From Methanomicrobium antiquum (GTDB lineage Archaea > Halobacteriota > Methanomicrobia > Methanomicrobiales > Methanomicrobiaceae), in assembly GCF_029633915.1 (NCBI RefSeq), contig NZ_CP091092.1, positions 1,364,001 through 1,428,000 of the forward strand: a DNA stretch of 64,000 nucleotides, written 5' to 3'. Below are positions 30,035-37,636 of this stretch, piece after piece. The position numbers were made by a program, and so were the translations under genes. The notes beneath the pieces were generated by a model, which was given only the letters and a program-made list of their open reading frames with translations, was not told where the DNA came from and did no database searches. Within the stretch, counting starts at the first letter, position 1, and the number at the start of each line of letters is the position of its first letter.

Positions 30035-30544
30035 ATGACTGATAAAAGTACATTTTTAACTGACCGTATGTTAGGTGCACTTACACGTTATCTGAGATTT
30101 TTAGGATATGATACAAAAAGTGCTGATATATTAAGTAATGGAAACAGCAATGAAGATACAATTCTTCTAAAGATTGCAAAAGATGAGGGCAGATATCTTC
30201 TGACACGAGACAAAGAGCTTTTTATGAGAGGAAGAAGTGATTCAGCAGTCTATATTGAGTCTGATGAAGTGCTTAGTCAGATAAAGCAGCTTTTCAATTC
30301 AGGTCTTATTGATGAAGAATTTTTCTTTGGGATGCAAAGATGTGTAGTCTGTAATTTAAAACTTCGTCCTGCAACAGAAAAAGAGGTCGAAACAGCCTCT
30401 TATGCTCCAAAAAGAAAGGAATTTCTGCATTTTATGTGGTGTGAGAAATGTAAAAAGTTATACTGGCCGGGTACACATTCATTAAATATGCAAAAAAGAC
30501 TTGCAAAAATATTTGAAAATCAGGTGCATGAAAAAATAGATTGA
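30035..30544 (+). CDS. Mut7-C RNase domain protein
   Basis: A 169-residue protein with the Mut7-C (PF01927) fold, a PIN-like nuclease domain: FLTDRMLGALTRYLRFLGYDT at the N-terminus and YLLTRDKEL near residue 65 supply the conserved acidic residues. The C-terminal part has paired CxxC motifs (CVVC, CEKC) forming a zinc ribbon. It is probably an RNase; the RNA target is unknown. A GGGGGAGA ribosome site precedes the start. Confidence 0.85.
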   Translation: MTDKSTFLTDRMLGALTRYLRFLGYDTKSADILSNGNSNEDTILLKIAKDEGRYLLTRDKELFMRGRSDSAVYIESDEVLSQIKQLFNSGLIDEEFFFGMQRCVVCNLKLRPATEKEVETASYAPKRKEFLHFMWCEKCKKLYWPGTHSLNMQKRLAKIFENQVHEKID

Positions 30545-30626
30545 ATTTATCTGCCAGACAAAATTCATGAACCAAATGTTTCAGAAAAGGTATGTATTAC
30601 TTATCTTTCACCATTTTAACTAAGCC

Positions 30627-31292
30627 CTACAGCCATCCCTGTTTTTTCCAGTGCATGTATTCATGTGTCCATTCATCTTTATTTTGTGTAACCAGATATT
30701 TCATCCTCTCTTTCATTTCAAGATGAACATTTTCCTGGTCCGGCCACGTCATTTTCGCATTAATTGCCTCTACCAGATCTTCACCCATTGAAAATGCCTG
30801 CTCTTCAGCATTGGAAAAACCGTCAGGATTTGGACCAATGTCAATACTTACTTTCCCAACTGTGTTTGCGCCAAGAATATGAAGTGTGTTGTTTAAATAA
30901 TCGCATATGGAATCCGAGTTTGAACCACCGGCGGTTGATACTGAAAATCCATATTTTCCAGTAAATCTCTGGCAGTGGATTGAGTCTGCAAGCCTGTCTA
31001 AAAATACTTTCATCTGTGCCGATACAGAATTGATATAATTAGGTGATCCGAGAATTATTCCGTCACAGGTTAAAATATCATCAAAAATTTCCTGAAAGTC
31101 ATCTTTATGGATACATTTTCCTTCTTTGTAGCATACATTGCATCCTGTACAAAATTTAATCCTTTTCTTCCCAAGATCATAGAGAACAGTTTTTGCTCCC
31201 TTATTCTCAGCACCCAAAAGCCCTTTTTTTACAAGCGTCATTGTAGAGCTTTTTTTGCCTCTCGGACTTGCACAAATTCCAATTATCTTCAT
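30627..31292 (-). CDS. Iron-sulfur flavoprotein
   Basis: A 221-residue flavodoxin-fold NAD(P)H/FMN reductase-like protein. The FMN phosphate loop is ASPRGKKSSTMTLV, and the compact cysteine motif CTGCNVCYKEGKC near residue 49 matches the 4Fe-4S site of archaeal iron-sulfur flavoproteins. SPNYINSVSAQMKVFLDRL is the second FMN-contact block. It may reduce oxygen species or carry electrons. Its start overlaps the lipoprotein gene's stop by 4 bp, so both are on one transcript. Confidence 0.88.
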   Translation of the reverse strand: MKIIGICASPRGKKSSTMTLVKKGLLGAENKGAKTVLYDLGKKRIKFCTGCNVCYKEGKCIHKDDFQEIFDDILTCDGIILGSPNYINSVSAQMKVFLDRLADSIHCQRFTGKYGFSVSTAGGSNSDSICDYLNNTLHILGANTVGKVSIDIGPNPDGFSNAEEQAFSMGEDLVEAINAKMTWPDQENVHLEMKERMKYLVTQNKDEWTHEYMHWKKQGWL

Positions 31293-31693
31293 CTGTAATC
31301 CTCCGTTATATCAACACCAATTCCGTATAATGTGTCACAGTCACCATCAAGATTTACTGTAAATACTTTATGATCACCAGCGTCAATCACTTCAAAAAAT
31401 TCACTTTTTGTATCAACAATACTACCTGAATCTGATTCTTTTAAGTTGCACCTGATCATTACATTTTTTGCATCGTCTTTTCCTGTGTTTTTAATATCAA
31501 TTGTTGATGTATAGTAACATGAACCATCAGATCTGTAATGTTTCTCTAAAAGAGAGACTGTCTTAGTAAAACTTGTCTGTGAAGCAGATTCATCTGACTG
31601 CGTTGTCGTACATCCTGAAAATGCGGTAACTGTAGCAATAAAAACAATTATTATTGCTGTAATTAAGACCTTTTGAATATATTTGAGTTGCAT
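31289..31693 (-). CDS. Small lipoprotein with beta-sandwich domain
   Basis: A 134-residue exported protein with a hydrophobic leader and a lipobox-like AFSGCTT near residue 27. The mature part (STIDIKNTGKDDAKNVMIRCNL) resembles the FxLYD type of beta-sandwich seen in archaeal surface lipoproteins. It overlaps and precedes the iron-sulfur flavoprotein gene. Function unknown. Confidence 0.78.
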   Translation of the reverse strand: MQLKYIQKVLITAIIIVFIATVTAFSGCTTTQSDESASQTSFTKTVSLLEKHYRSDGSCYYTSTIDIKNTGKDDAKNVMIRCNLKESDSGSIVDTKSEFFEVIDAGDHKVFTVNLDGDCDTLYGIGVDITEDYR

Positions 31694-31783
31694 TAAACAT
31701 CACCTTTCTAATTTAGTCATTATCAATGCAAAGCAAATAAAGGTTTTTTTATAAAATGAAAAATGTATCCTGTGAAAATTCTA

Positions 31784-31845
31784 CACGAAAATTACTTCAT
31801 AACTTACATGAAACTTTTACATGAAATATAATTTTATGAACGATT
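31784..31845 (+). repeat. Two-hairpin intergenic element, degenerate copy
   Basis: The first arm (31784-31810) reads AATTACTTCATAACTT in the stem, with several mismatches to the consensus; the second (31820-31838) is CATGAAATATAATTTTATG. It lies in the divergent region between the lipoprotein and mannose-1-phosphate guanylyltransferase genes. Confidence 0.8.
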
Positions 31846-31985
31846 TTTTATTAAAGTCAAAATACCAAAATGCTTAACCAAATTGCCTGTTTACTGACTT
31901 CATCTGATTCATGTAAACAATAAATATTGAATAATTACCAGTAATACTATATTACAAAAATACGAATATATCCGGTGATTTATTA

Positions 31986-33332
31986 ATGAAAACAATAATT
32001 CTTGCAGGCGGGACAGGCACAAGACTCTGGCCACTTTCACGTGAATATTATCCAAAACAGTTTTTAAACTTTGACGGCAATTCTCTGTTTCAGGAGACTT
32101 TTTTAAGAGCATTAAAACTCTGCAGTCCTGAAGAGATAATAGTAGTCACAGGTGAATTGTACCAGTTTCTCGTTAAAAACCAGATAGAGGATTTGGGTTT
32201 TTCAATACCTGATGAACATATTTTAAAAGAACCCTGTGGCAAAAATACTCTGCCTGCAATTTTATGGGGCGTAAATAAGTTTGTAAAAGAGTCTGGTGAT
32301 GATGAAATAATTGTTTTTCCAAGCGATCATGTTTTATCAGAAGACGCTGTGTCTGTATTCAAAAAGTCTGCAGAGTTAGCAAAGGAAAATATTGTTGTGT
32401 TCGGCGTAAAGCCTGATTCACCAAACACCGGTTACGGATACATAAAACCTGGTAAAAAACTTCCTTTTGGTTCAATTGTAGATGAATTTAAGGAAAAACC
32501 GGATTTAGCTCTTGCAGAAGAGTATGTAAAGGCAGGATATTTATGGAACAGTGGAATTTTCATGTTCTCATCAGAAGTTTTTCTGTCTGAAACAAAAATT
32601 TATCAGCCTAAGCTTTCTTCTGCTTTTGAAACAGATAATCCCAATTACAGCACACTTGAATCAATATCTATAGATTACGGGCTTTTGGAGAAATCAGAAC
32701 GTTGCGCAGTTGTTCCTCTTGATTGTTTATGGAGTGATCTTGGAAGTTTTAAGTCACTTTATCAGACAAAAAAATGTGATGAAACCGGCAACGCAGGGGA
32801 GGGTGTTTTCTTAAATTCCAAAGGAAATTATGTCTCTTCCGGCGGAAAAAAAGTAGCTCTTGTAGGAATTGAAAACACAGCAGTTATTGATTCCGGAGAT
32901 GCACTTTTGGTCTGCAATATGGAGTGCACAGAATCTGTCAAGGATATTGTGCAACATTATCGTGATATTGGAGACGATGTTGCAAAGTACCATCTGACTG
33001 TGAACCGGCCCTGGGGTTCATATACCATTCTTGAATCACATGACTTTCATAAGATTAAAAGGGTCTCAGTAAAACCAGGAAGCGTTCTTTCACTTCAGAG
33101 GCATCATCACAGAAGTGAGCACTGGGTTGTTGTAAGCGGAAGTGCAGAAGTAACTGTTAATTCCGAGACAAAAACACTTTCAAGAGGTCAGAGCACATAT
33201 GTCCCTGCCGGAGTTGTGCACAGGCTTGCAAATTATGGAAAAATTCCATTGGAGGTAATCGAAGTTCAGATTGGCGAGTACCTCGGAGAAGACGATATTG
33301 AAAGATTTGAAGATAAATACGGCAGAGTCTGA
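31986..33332 (+). CDS. Mannose-1-phosphate guanylyltransferase / mannose-6-phosphate isomerase
   Basis: A 448-residue bifunctional type II enzyme. The nucleotidyltransferase signature LAGGTGTRLWPLSR begins at residue 6, with FPSDHVL near 114 and FKEKPD near 171. The C-terminal cupin (residues 340-448) has RPWGSYTILE, HHHRSEHWVVVSG and FVPAGVVHRLAN-like YVPAGVVHRLAN, the metal-binding isomerase part. It makes GDP-mannose for glycans of the cell surface, for example archaellin or S-layer glycosylation. It has its own promoter region. Confidence 0.93.
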   Translation: MKTIILAGGTGTRLWPLSREYYPKQFLNFDGNSLFQETFLRALKLCSPEEIIVVTGELYQFLVKNQIEDLGFSIPDEHILKEPCGKNTLPAILWGVNKFVKESGDDEIIVFPSDHVLSEDAVSVFKKSAELAKENIVVFGVKPDSPNTGYGYIKPGKKLPFGSIVDEFKEKPDLALAEEYVKAGYLWNSGIFMFSSEVFLSETKIYQPKLSSAFETDNPNYSTLESISIDYGLLEKSERCAVVPLDCLWSDLGSFKSLYQTKKCDETGNAGEGVFLNSKGNYVSSGGKKVALVGIENTAVIDSGDALLVCNMECTESVKDIVQHYRDIGDDVAKYHLTVNRPWGSYTILESHDFHKIKRVSVKPGSVLSLQRHHHRSEHWVVVSGSAEVTVNSETKTLSRGQSTYVPAGVVHRLANYGKIPLEVIEVQIGEYLGEDDIERFEDKYGRV

Positions 33333-33379
33333 TTTTCATGACATCTGTGTATTAAAAAATTAGTTTAATGGATTTTTTC

Positions 33380-33886
33380 TTAATTTTCAGCCCTTAAAAA
33401 ATCTGCTTTTTTTATGAAATAATATCCTACTGTCAAAGAAAATATTATAGCACCAATTCCGATAAGTTCAAATTCTGTTGCGGTTGCAGGGTCTATTACA
33501 ATTATTTTTCTTGAAACTGCAATTATTGCCAATATTATTACTATTCCAACCTCTATTTTCTTTGTCTCAATAAATGACTTTATTGTATCCATTAATTCAA
33601 GACCTATTAAAATAAGAAGGAAAAATTCAAAAAAGCTCAAAATACCCATTGTTTCAAGAAGAAACGGAGTTTCATCATAGAAGAGATCATAGCTTACAAT
33701 TGCTATCAGTTCATAAAGTGAAAATAATGTAACAAAAGTCAGCACTATCATCAAAATCATATAAATCACAATTTCGATGTTTGTTATTGTATTTACGATT
33801 CTCTGGTGCATTTTCCCGTTAGAAGTGTGCAATCTAATATTATTTAATTTTAGTGCAGTATTTTTTTCTTTTTCATTTTTTTGCAT
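33380..33886 (-). CDS. PsiE-like membrane protein
   Basis: About 168 residues with four membrane segments, the last two separated by SRKIIVIDPATATEFE, a pattern of the phosphate-starvation-inducible PsiE family. The start is set at the ATG at 33886, one base after the upstream gene's stop; an alternative GTG at 33910 would overlap that gene. Neither has a clear ribosome site. Function unknown. Confidence 0.75.
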   Translation of the reverse strand: MQKNEKEKNTALKLNNIRLHTSNGKMHQRIVNTITNIEIVIYMILMIVLTFVTLFSLYELIAIVSYDLFYDETPFLLETMGILSFFEFFLLILIGLELMDTIKSFIETKKIEVGIVIILAIIAVSRKIIVIDPATATEFELIGIGAIIFSLTVGYYFIKKADFLRAEN

Positions 33887-33887
33887 T

Positions 33888-34106
33888 TTATTTATGTAAA
33901 TGCTCTGCACAAAAGTCAGTTCTTACAATTTTTGGACCAGACAAATCAACTGCATAATGACAGGGGTTTGCCATTAAGTCTGCAATGTTAACCTTCATTT
34001 CAATCAGGCTTTCATAACTGAAAAGTTCTGAGCTTACATCATTTCCTAAAATATATGATACCTGAAGTCCTGTGGGGCTTTTTTTAACGCTTATTATCTC
34101 TTCCAT
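33888..34106 (-). CDS. Small conserved-looking protein, function unknown
   Basis: A 72-residue frame directly preceding the PsiE-like gene on the same strand. The sequence (MEEIISVKKSPTGLQVSYIL and a later DLSGPKIVRTDFCAEHLH) has no motif I recognise. Single cysteines at about 49 and 67 may be incidental. The tight spacing suggests co-transcription with the membrane protein. Confidence 0.6.
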   Translation of the reverse strand: MEEIISVKKSPTGLQVSYILGNDVSSELFSYESLIEMKVNIADLMANPCHYAVDLSGPKIVRTDFCAEHLHK

Positions 34107-34131
34107 ATTTATTCTCTGTCGGGCTTATAAA

Positions 34132-34159
34132 AAAAAGTTCATGAAACAAATGTTTCATG
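34132..34159. repeat. Single hairpin of the intergenic element family
   Basis: CATGAAAC-AAAT-GTTTCATG (34140-34159) is an 8-bp perfect hairpin preceded by AAAAAAGTT. Compared with CATGAAAT/ATTTCATG elsewhere, both sides of the last stem pair have changed (T/A to C/G), keeping the pairing. Confidence 0.8.
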
Positions 34160-34238
34160 CATACTTCTTCAAATCACAATCTGGTTTAGGTGCAAATATA
34201 ATTTGCTGTATTTTTTTAATTGTGTACTCAACCATTTT

Positions 34239-35264
34239 TCACTCAATAATGCCTGTTTTGCAATAATAATGAATCTTATGAACAGCGATTCCTAAAACTG
34301 TGAATACAGATGTGATAAATACCCACCATCCTATAAGAAAAATTATGCAGACTGTGGTCATTTCAAAATGATGCACTGAGAAGAAATGATAATCATAACC
34401 AACAAGAGCAGGTGTTAAACTAATAAAAAACTCAGGTAGTGAGATTAAAAATAATATTACGCCAAAAATTAAAAAGCATCCAAAAATTTCAATTAATGCT
34501 TTTCTAAATACTGAAAAAGAGCTTAGCAATGCAGAAATTATGTTTTTATTTTCTAATACTATCCCCGGAATAGTGAAAAGTGTCATTAAAAACAAAGCTG
34601 AGCTGATAATAATTTTAATGAAGATATGATTTTGTGCTGAAAGCACTATATCCGGAATATAATATATGAATGGAATGTATAGAACAGAGGCAAACCAGGG
34701 ATATATATGTGTGTATAAATGACTATGAGTTAAAACTGTATACAGTGCAGTTCCTGCAAGTGCGATTATAAATGACCATCCAAAAACCTGATAGAAGTGA
34801 CTTTTAAGCACTGATAAACTTAATTTTAGATCAACGTAGCCTTTTGTTTTTGCTAATGATAAATTAATCAACAAGTCTGCAAGAAGAAGATTTATGGCTG
34901 AAAACGCTAGCAATTCAATTGAAAACGTAAACAAAAGCCCTTGTAGGTAACCTAAAGTCCAGTACGTATGGCTGTCTGCTAAACTCATAAGATTAATTTC
35001 CAAAACAAACATAGCAAGAATTATAAGACCTGCTATGAATGAGAACCAGAAAAGCTTTTTGTTTTGGAACAGTGTTTGAATGCTTTTTTTGGCAATTATA
35101 ACACCGTTTTTTATTCTGAAATTCTTTTTTTCACCGCCTCCGGAATTAATTTCAGTTGAATCATAGCAATCGCCTATGCAATATACCGGTGTCTTTATGA
35201 AATTTTGTTCCATCGGACACCATCCAAGACTCTTTTGATTTTTATCAGATGCATTTTCAGTCAT
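34239..35264 (-). CDS. Multi-pass membrane protein paired with an HTH regulator
   Basis: A 341-residue protein with a cytoplasmic-looking N-terminus of about 60 residues that holds two cysteines (WCPMEQ, YCIGDCYDS) and then seven or eight membrane segments. Its start overlaps the stop of the HTH gene by 4 bp, so the two form one operon. I do not recognise a family; the middle resembles generic archaeal DUF membrane proteins. It may be a sensor or transporter controlled by its partner. Confidence 0.78.
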   Translation of the reverse strand: MTENASDKNQKSLGWCPMEQNFIKTPVYCIGDCYDSTEINSGGGEKKNFRIKNGVIIAKKSIQTLFQNKKLFWFSFIAGLIILAMFVLEINLMSLADSHTYWTLGYLQGLLFTFSIELLAFSAINLLLADLLINLSLAKTKGYVDLKLSLSVLKSHFYQVFGWSFIIALAGTALYTVLTHSHLYTHIYPWFASVLYIPFIYYIPDIVLSAQNHIFIKIIISSALFLMTLFTIPGIVLENKNIISALLSSFSVFRKALIEIFGCFLIFGVILFLISLPEFFISLTPALVGYDYHFFSVHHFEMTTVCIIFLIGWWVFITSVFTVLGIAVHKIHYYCKTGIIE

Positions 35265-35707
35265 AGACTTTCCCTCACTTTTCTAAACAGTTCGTCCGCC
35301 ATTTCTGTGGGATCATTTGTATTTTCAATTTTTATTCCAAGCTCTTCAGCATAGTCCCATAAAAGTTCTGTACATTCCTTATACTTCTCACAATTTTCAC
35401 AGACACCTTCGTGTTCAAACCAGACCTGTACGCCCTGCTTTTTTGAGACAAAAATGATTGCAGTGACTTTTAAGGGAACTGAACGCCCCAATAAGATTCC
35501 TTTTTCAAAATTGACGATTTCTACTGCAATGCTATTTGCATTCGCCATGTCCAAAAGAATCTTTTCAATTTTTTTAGTCATTGATAAAAGAGCATGAGAA
35601 ACAGCCTGTCTTGAAATATCAAAGTTTTTAGCAATTTCTATGTTTTGCATACCGCTTCTTCGCATAGTCCAGAATGCAAATTGTTTTTCATCAGTTGGCA
35701 GGAACAT
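35261..35707 (-). CDS. HTH transcriptional regulator with cysteine cluster
   Basis: A 148-residue protein. An HTH like that of Tfx/sigma-region-4 proteins spans residues 8-45, with NIEIAKNFDISRQAVSHAL as turn and recognition helix. The C-terminal half includes CENCEKYKEC near residue 103, a CxxC-x5-C group that could bind a metal or cluster. It is translated just before the membrane protein gene with a 4-bp overlap and lies next to a gap of about 190 bp that holds its probable promoter. Confidence 0.8.
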   Translation of the reverse strand: MFLPTDEKQFAFWTMRRSGMQNIEIAKNFDISRQAVSHALLSMTKKIEKILLDMANANSIAVEIVNFEKGILLGRSVPLKVTAIIFVSKKQGVQVWFEHEGVCENCEKYKECTELLWDYAEELGIKIENTNDPTEMADELFRKVRESL

Positions 35708-35899
35708 ATGTCAATATGTGAATGTTGACAAAATATACTTTGTGGATATAAATATTTTTACATAGAATGATAATTTTCATGAAAGTTTTAAATGAAACAT
35801 ATATAATGATGAAAATTAAACATCAATGTACACATATGTCAAAAAAAATATATTCACGGATATTCAGAAACAGAGTCGGGGAGACTTTCTATACAGGCT

Positions 35900-36643
35900 A
35901 TGACTTTAAATGAAATTCTTTATGGCGATACTATATTTAAAGAAGGCTCGCTTGTCCTTGAAGCCGGATGCGGAGTCGGCGCCCAGACAAAAGCAATTGC
36001 AAAAAATAGTCCCGGTGCGAGGATAATTTCTGTTGACATTTCACTAAAATCACTCAGCGCCGCCAGAAAAAAAGCAGCTGATGAGACTAATTTTCCTGCT
36101 GAATATTTAAACTGCGATATATTCAGCCTGCCGTTTTTAAAGAATTCCTTTGACTATATTTTCGTATGCTTTGTATTAGAGCACTTAAAAAATCCAAGGG
36201 ATGCGCTTTTGGAGCTTTTAAAATTCTTAAAGCCCGGCGGGGAGATAATTGTAATTGAAGGCGATCACGGCTCTGCCTTTTTTTATCCTGATAGTTCTGA
36301 TGCTAAAAGAAACATCGAATGCCTTGTCTCTCTTCAGGCAAAGGCCGGCGGCGATGCCTTAATTGGAAGAAGACTTTATCCTCTTTTAAAAGATGCAGAT
36401 TTTTCTGATGTATGTGTTTTTCCAAGAATAATTTATGCAGACAGCTCAAACCCTGCACTTGTCAGAGGTTTTACAAAAAAGACATTCACAGCAATGGTAG
36501 AGGGGGTGGGTTTTGATGTAATATCATCAGGGATAATGACAGAAAAAGAATGGGAAAACGGAATTCGTGCCCTTTACAGGACTTGTGAAGAGGACGGAAC
36601 ATTTTGCTATACATTTTTCAAAGCGACAGGAAAAAAAATCTGA
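35900..36643 (+). CDS. SAM-dependent methyltransferase with possible N-terminal frameshift
   Basis: A class I methyltransferase with SAM-binding motif VLEAGCGVGAQTKAIA, acidic motif ISVDIS and FDYIFVCFVLEHLKNPRDAL. The frame given starts at an internal ATG (MTLNEIL). Upstream in the same frame, without any start codon, the sequence reads YIHGYSETESGRLSIQA, which matches the usual N-terminus of this family. An ATG at 35836 enters another frame and meets eight A's (35841-35848); removing one A would fuse MSKK to this upstream sequence. The original protein was therefore probably about 269 residues. Substrate unknown. Confidence 0.82.
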   Translation: MTLNEILYGDTIFKEGSLVLEAGCGVGAQTKAIAKNSPGARIISVDISLKSLSAARKKAADETNFPAEYLNCDIFSLPFLKNSFDYIFVCFVLEHLKNPRDALLELLKFLKPGGEIIVIEGDHGSAFFYPDSSDAKRNIECLVSLQAKAGGDALIGRRLYPLLKDADFSDVCVFPRIIYADSSNPALVRGFTKKTFTAMVEGVGFDVISSGIMTEKEWENGIRALYRTCEEDGTFCYTFFKATGKKI

Positions 36644-36718
36644 TTTTTTTTAGATATCGTAAAAATATTAAATTTCAGAATCATATTATTAGAAAATAAT
36701 AACTAAAAGAAGATATTT

Positions 36719-37441
36719 ATGAAAAATATAAATTTAAGAAGGACAATGATTGTAATTTCAGCATTTTTAATGCCGTTTACAATCTTTTTTATGTCGCCGG
36801 CAGTAATTTTAATGGCCGCGTCAGAGGGGATAATAAATTCAAGTGCTCTTGTATTTTTGCTTATATTTATTGTTTCTTTATTTACCGGAAGAATCTGGTG
36901 CGGATGGTTGTGTCCTGCCGGCGGAATGCAGGAATTAATTGGTAGTGGCTGTGAAAAGAAGCCTTCAGATGGATTTCTTAATTATTTCAAGTACATATTA
37001 TTTGCCATCTGGGCAACTATGATTCTCATTTTGTTTGTCATGGCAGGCGGAATTAATGGTGTTAATCCAATGTATGGCACAGAGGGGGGAATTTTCCCTA
37101 AGATTATGTATGTCTATCTTATTTTACTGGCAATATTTGTTATATCCACCTTTATATTAGGAGGACGTTCAATGTGCAGGTATTTCTGCCCGATGTCAGT
37201 CATAATGATTATCGGAAGAAAAATTGGAAATATCCTTAATCTTCCCGGATTGCGGCTAAAAACCGAGCCTGAAAAATGTATTGATTGTGGACTTTGCAAC
37301 AAGGCATGTCCTGTTGGCATTTCTGTATCTGAAATGGTAAAAAACAATGATTCCAATACAAATGACTGCATTATGTGTGGTTCATGTGCAGATTCCTGCA
37401 AAAAAGGTGCCGTCACATTTGGATTTTCTAAAAATAAGTAA
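36719..37441 (+). CDS. Polyferredoxin-like membrane protein (NapH type)
   Basis: A 240-residue protein with about five membrane segments, two CxxxCP motifs at membrane edges (WCGWLCPAGG near residue 62, CRYFCPMSV near 157) as in NapH/NosR/CcoG proteins, and two C-terminal 4Fe-4S clusters (CIDCGLCNKACPVG, CIMCGSCADSCKKG). It should pass electrons across or along the membrane. Partners are not adjacent; the methyltransferase gene lies 75 bp upstream on the same strand. Confidence 0.88.
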   Translation: MKNINLRRTMIVISAFLMPFTIFFMSPAVILMAASEGIINSSALVFLLIFIVSLFTGRIWCGWLCPAGGMQELIGSGCEKKPSDGFLNYFKYILFAIWATMILILFVMAGGINGVNPMYGTEGGIFPKIMYVYLILLAIFVISTFILGGRSMCRYFCPMSVIMIIGRKIGNILNLPGLRLKTEPEKCIDCGLCNKACPVGISVSEMVKNNDSNTNDCIMCGSCADSCKKGAVTFGFSKNK

Positions 37442-37497
37442 TTGGATTAAATAACTTGGATATAACTTGGATAAAAGTTAAAAGACTTAGAAGATTG

Positions 37498-37630
37498 CTA
37501 TGAAAGTCAAAATTCCTGATAAACTTATCATCACTTTTTGTGTGATGAAAAAAGCTCATCATGTGCGTTTTACATGAAAGTTACTTTGTAACTCACATGA
37601 AACAGTTAGCATGAAATGATAATTTCAATT
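37498..37630 (-). repeat. Composite intergenic element: two-hairpin part plus third module
   Basis: On the minus strand it reads the AAGTTAC/GTAACTT-type arm (37573-37599) and a partial CATGAAAT arm, then a third module: TTTTTTCATCACACAAAAA followed by a GGAATTTTGACTTTCAT end (37500-37563). The third module recurs at 49889-49932 and 53639-53682. The element lies between two convergent genes. Confidence 0.75.
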
Positions 37631-37636
37631 TGAAAA

